From a virus, in IMG/VR virus record IMGVR_UViG_3300032284_002211, positions 1-26,497 of that record: DNA of 26,497 nucleotides; one strand, written 5' to 3'. The translations under genes were made by a program, and so were the position numbers. Under the pieces are notes generated by a model. That model had not been told where the DNA came from. It ran no database searches and saw nothing but the letters and a program-made list of their open reading frames with translations. Positions 24,785 to 26,497 of this stretch are shown here, piece after piece (position 1 is the first letter of the stretch; each line of letters begins with the position of its first letter).

Positions 24785-26497
24785 TCAAATGATGATAACG
24801 TAAGATCTTGGGATTTGATAAGGATTGTTGATGGTAATACCAGAAGTTTGCATAATATGAATTGTTCCAATTCCGGAATATGGTTTTCTTGTATAAGATT
24901 CTTTTCCATTTGAGAATGCAAATAGAGACCCAGAAGTTTTATATGGTTTTGAATGACTTTTTGCTGCAGAACCAAGAATTGTGATTGATCCTGTTGCTTT
25001 TGGAGCTGGTACAAATTTGACATTTGGATATAGAAGTTGCCCAGAAAGACGAAGTACTCCAAGATTATTCCAATCAAAGGTGGGTTCGGTCTGATCAAAT
25101 GTTGGATTGTTATTACTAAAGTTATAGAATTTTGATGAAGTAACAATGGAAGGTTTAAATGTTTTCTTGGTAACTGCAGAAAGTTTGGAAATTGCAATCG
25201 TTCCAATTCCAGAAATTCCGACAATATGATTAATTGCAGTGGAAGAAATTCCAGAAATATTGTATAATACAGTATTATTGACTGGTTTTTTGATAAGAGA
25301 TTTCGCAGAACCCGAAAGAATTGTAATAGAACCAGAACCCTTGTAGGAACGAATATCTTTGTAACGACCAGAAGATATCTCAAAGATGGTTCCGATACCA
25401 ACATAAGACTTAGTTTTCTTGATATTGGTTGCACTTCCGGAAAGTCTGATTGTGCCTGCAACACCAACATAAGAACGAGAAACTCTCTTAGAAGTAATTG
25501 CGGATCCAAATATTGTAAAGAGTTCCGTGTTTTCTGGTGGATTTGCAATAAACTTGACTTTTGCAGCATTAACATAATCAACTGATACTGTTGAATCTAC
25601 AGTATCATAAACATTATCAGAAGTATGAGTGGTGAATTTAATTAATCCACTCGCAGGAGCGGTAGACTCTACTTTTATTTTAGCTGAACCACTAACTGCG
25701 ATTGAACCAGAACCAGAATATGAATTAGTTTTCTTAAGATTACTATAAGATCCAGAAATTCTAAAGAGTTGAATATTCTCTGGTGGGTTGGAAACTTTAT
25801 ATACAGAACTATTTCCAGAGATCTTATAAAGTATAGTGTTAGTTCTGGAAATTTTAGTAAATGAATTTGCAGAACCAGAAAGTTCAGTAATAGTACCAGA
25901 TCCACTATAAGAATGAACTTGTTTCTTACCAGCAGTAGATTGAACAATACTATAACCAGAATCAAAAGTTTTATTTGTAATATCAAAAGTATTGTTTGTA
26001 GAATCAAAAGTTGGTGATAAAGATTTGCCAAGAAGAATAGTAGTTAATCCTACATAACTCCTATTTTGTTTGAATGTAGAAGGAACTTGAGATTGAACTA
26101 TCGCAATTGTTCCTGAACCTAGACCGGTAAATACTGCAATTTTCCTTGTTGAAGAAATTCCAGATATTGTTGCAGTACCAACTCCAATATAAGTTGTTCT
26201 GGTGTAACTTTCATTACCTTTTCCAGAAACTCTGAACAAACCATTTTTGGAAATATATGGAATATTTGCTCTGTAGAATGTAAGTTCTTTATCATCATTG
26301 ATTCTGATAGTTCCAACACCGGCATATCTGTTGGAATGGTAAATACCCTGACCATAAAGTTGAATACCGGTAGTTCCAACACCAATATTCTTATCTTTAC
26401 CATAATGAGGAATGATCTTAACATTCGGGAATACAGTATTTTTTCCAGAAATTGTAATAATTCCGGGAATACCTTGTAAACCTCTAACATATTTTTC
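24785..26497 (-). CDS. Beta-repeat structural protein, N-terminus cut by window edge
   Basis: The frame is open from the right edge to the stop at 24785, giving 570 visible residues. A TTG at 26239 is in frame but is not taken as a start, because the upstream residues (GIITISGKNTVFPN, NIGVGTTGIQLYG, YAGVGTIRI) continue the same repeat pattern. The protein is a series of short beta units of the forms SYxGxGTIxISGSA and LFRISG, separated by NPPENxxL linkers. It also has several N-TFD segments (SPTFDSTNNTFDITNKTFD; NPTFDQTEPTFDWNN). No enzymatic motif, signal peptide or membrane segment is seen. It lies upstream of the giant fibre, near the T4 position of baseplate and short-fibre genes, so a tail-associated extended protein is likely. 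Exact assignment is open. Confidence 0.75.
   Translation of the reverse strand, partial: EKYVRGLQGIPGIITISGKNTVFPNVKIIPHYGKDKNIGVGTTGIQLYGQGIYHSNRYAGVGTIRINDDKELTFYRANIPYISKNGLFRVSGKGNESYTRTTYIGVGTATISGISSTRKIAVFTGLGSGTIAIVQSQVPSTFKQNRSYVGLTTILLGKSLSPTFDSTNNTFDITNKTFDSGYSIVQSTAGKKQVHSYSGSGTITELSGSANSFTKISRTNTILYKISGNSSVYKVSNPPENIQLFRISGSYSNLKKTNSYSGSGSIAVSGSAKIKVESTAPASGLIKFTTHTSDNVYDTVDSTVSVDYVNAAKVKFIANPPENTELFTIFGSAITSKRVSRSYVGVAGTIRLSGSATNIKKTKSYVGIGTIFEISSGRYKDIRSYKGSGSITILSGSAKSLIKKPVNNTVLYNISGISSTAINHIVGISGIGTIAISKLSAVTKKTFKPSIVTSSKFYNFSNNNPTFDQTEPTFDWNNLGVLRLSGQLLYPNVKFVPAPKATGSITILGSAAKSHSKPYKTSGSLFAFSNGKESYTRKPYSGIGTIHIMQTSGITINNPYQIPRSYVIII

Noticed and set aside
26239-26239. TTG as the start of the repeat protein
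   Set aside because: The same frame continues upstream to the window edge with the same repeat pattern (GVGTTGIQLYG, YAGVGTIRI), so the true start is outside.
24769-26490. Alternative minus-strand frames of 118-270 codons
   Set aside because: They overlap the repeat protein in another frame, and their Leu/Gln/Ile-rich products show no repeats or motifs, while the chosen frame has clear beta repeats and stays open to the window edge.

Overview
The window is a piece of the late (virion) gene module of a T4-like marine myovirus, of the cyanophage/pelagiphage type. Every supported gene is on the minus strand. Read from high to low coordinates, the genes follow the T4 order for neck, packaging, tail and portal: gp13, gp14, gp15, gp16, (insert), gp17, gp18, gp19, gp20, then two prohead-proximal genes. 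The DNA is AT-rich and almost fully coding. The protein modules (RRGTxxEH fibre start, GxGYxxxP repeats, KCARE..KPKC cassettes, CxxC..CxxC protein between gp17 and gp18) are ones I associate with phages of marine cyanobacteria and SAR11. The sequence alone does not say which host.

Layout from right to left (direction of transcription). 26497-24785 is the C-terminal part of a beta-repeat structural protein whose start is outside the window. 24733-14225 is one giant fibre gene of 3502 codons with an Mtd-like N-terminus, tandem repeats, beta-helix-like segments and a self-cleaving S74 chaperone at its C-terminus; it lies where T4 has wac (fibritin). 14164-10423 holds neck and tail-completion genes gp13, gp14 and gp15, then the small terminase gp16. 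10442-7636 is an accessory insertion between the two terminase genes: a sulfotransferase-like protein, a 608-residue mosaic protein and a 57-residue protein. 7626-5746 holds the large terminase gp17 and a small zinc-binding protein. 5662-748 holds sheath gp18, tube gp19 and portal gp20. 716-1 holds a small gp67-like core protein and the start of a structural protein that runs off the window.

Control: four exact T4-type late promoter elements (TATAAATA) lie just upstream of the gp67-like gene, gp20, gp18 and gp13, and near-matches lie before the giant fibre, gp15 and the 608-residue gene. Distances from the element to the start codon cluster at 27-29 and 37-38 bases, which divides the window into short late transcription units. 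The most notable site is upstream of gp13. There a 12-bp hairpin with a T-run overlaps the late promoter and contains the gp13 Shine-Dalgarno sequence, so readthrough RNA from the fibre gene would be terminated or translationally masked while RNA started at the late promoter would not. This resembles the hairpin-masked late genes of T4.

I did not find a whole new system. The least ordinary content is the sulfotransferase-like gene and the mosaic protein inserted between gp16 and gp17, the giant fibre with in-frame DNA repeats, and the extra domains inserted in gp14 and gp15. No tRNA, CRISPR array, insertion sequence or plus-strand gene was found. No stretch above 300 bases is without a gene.
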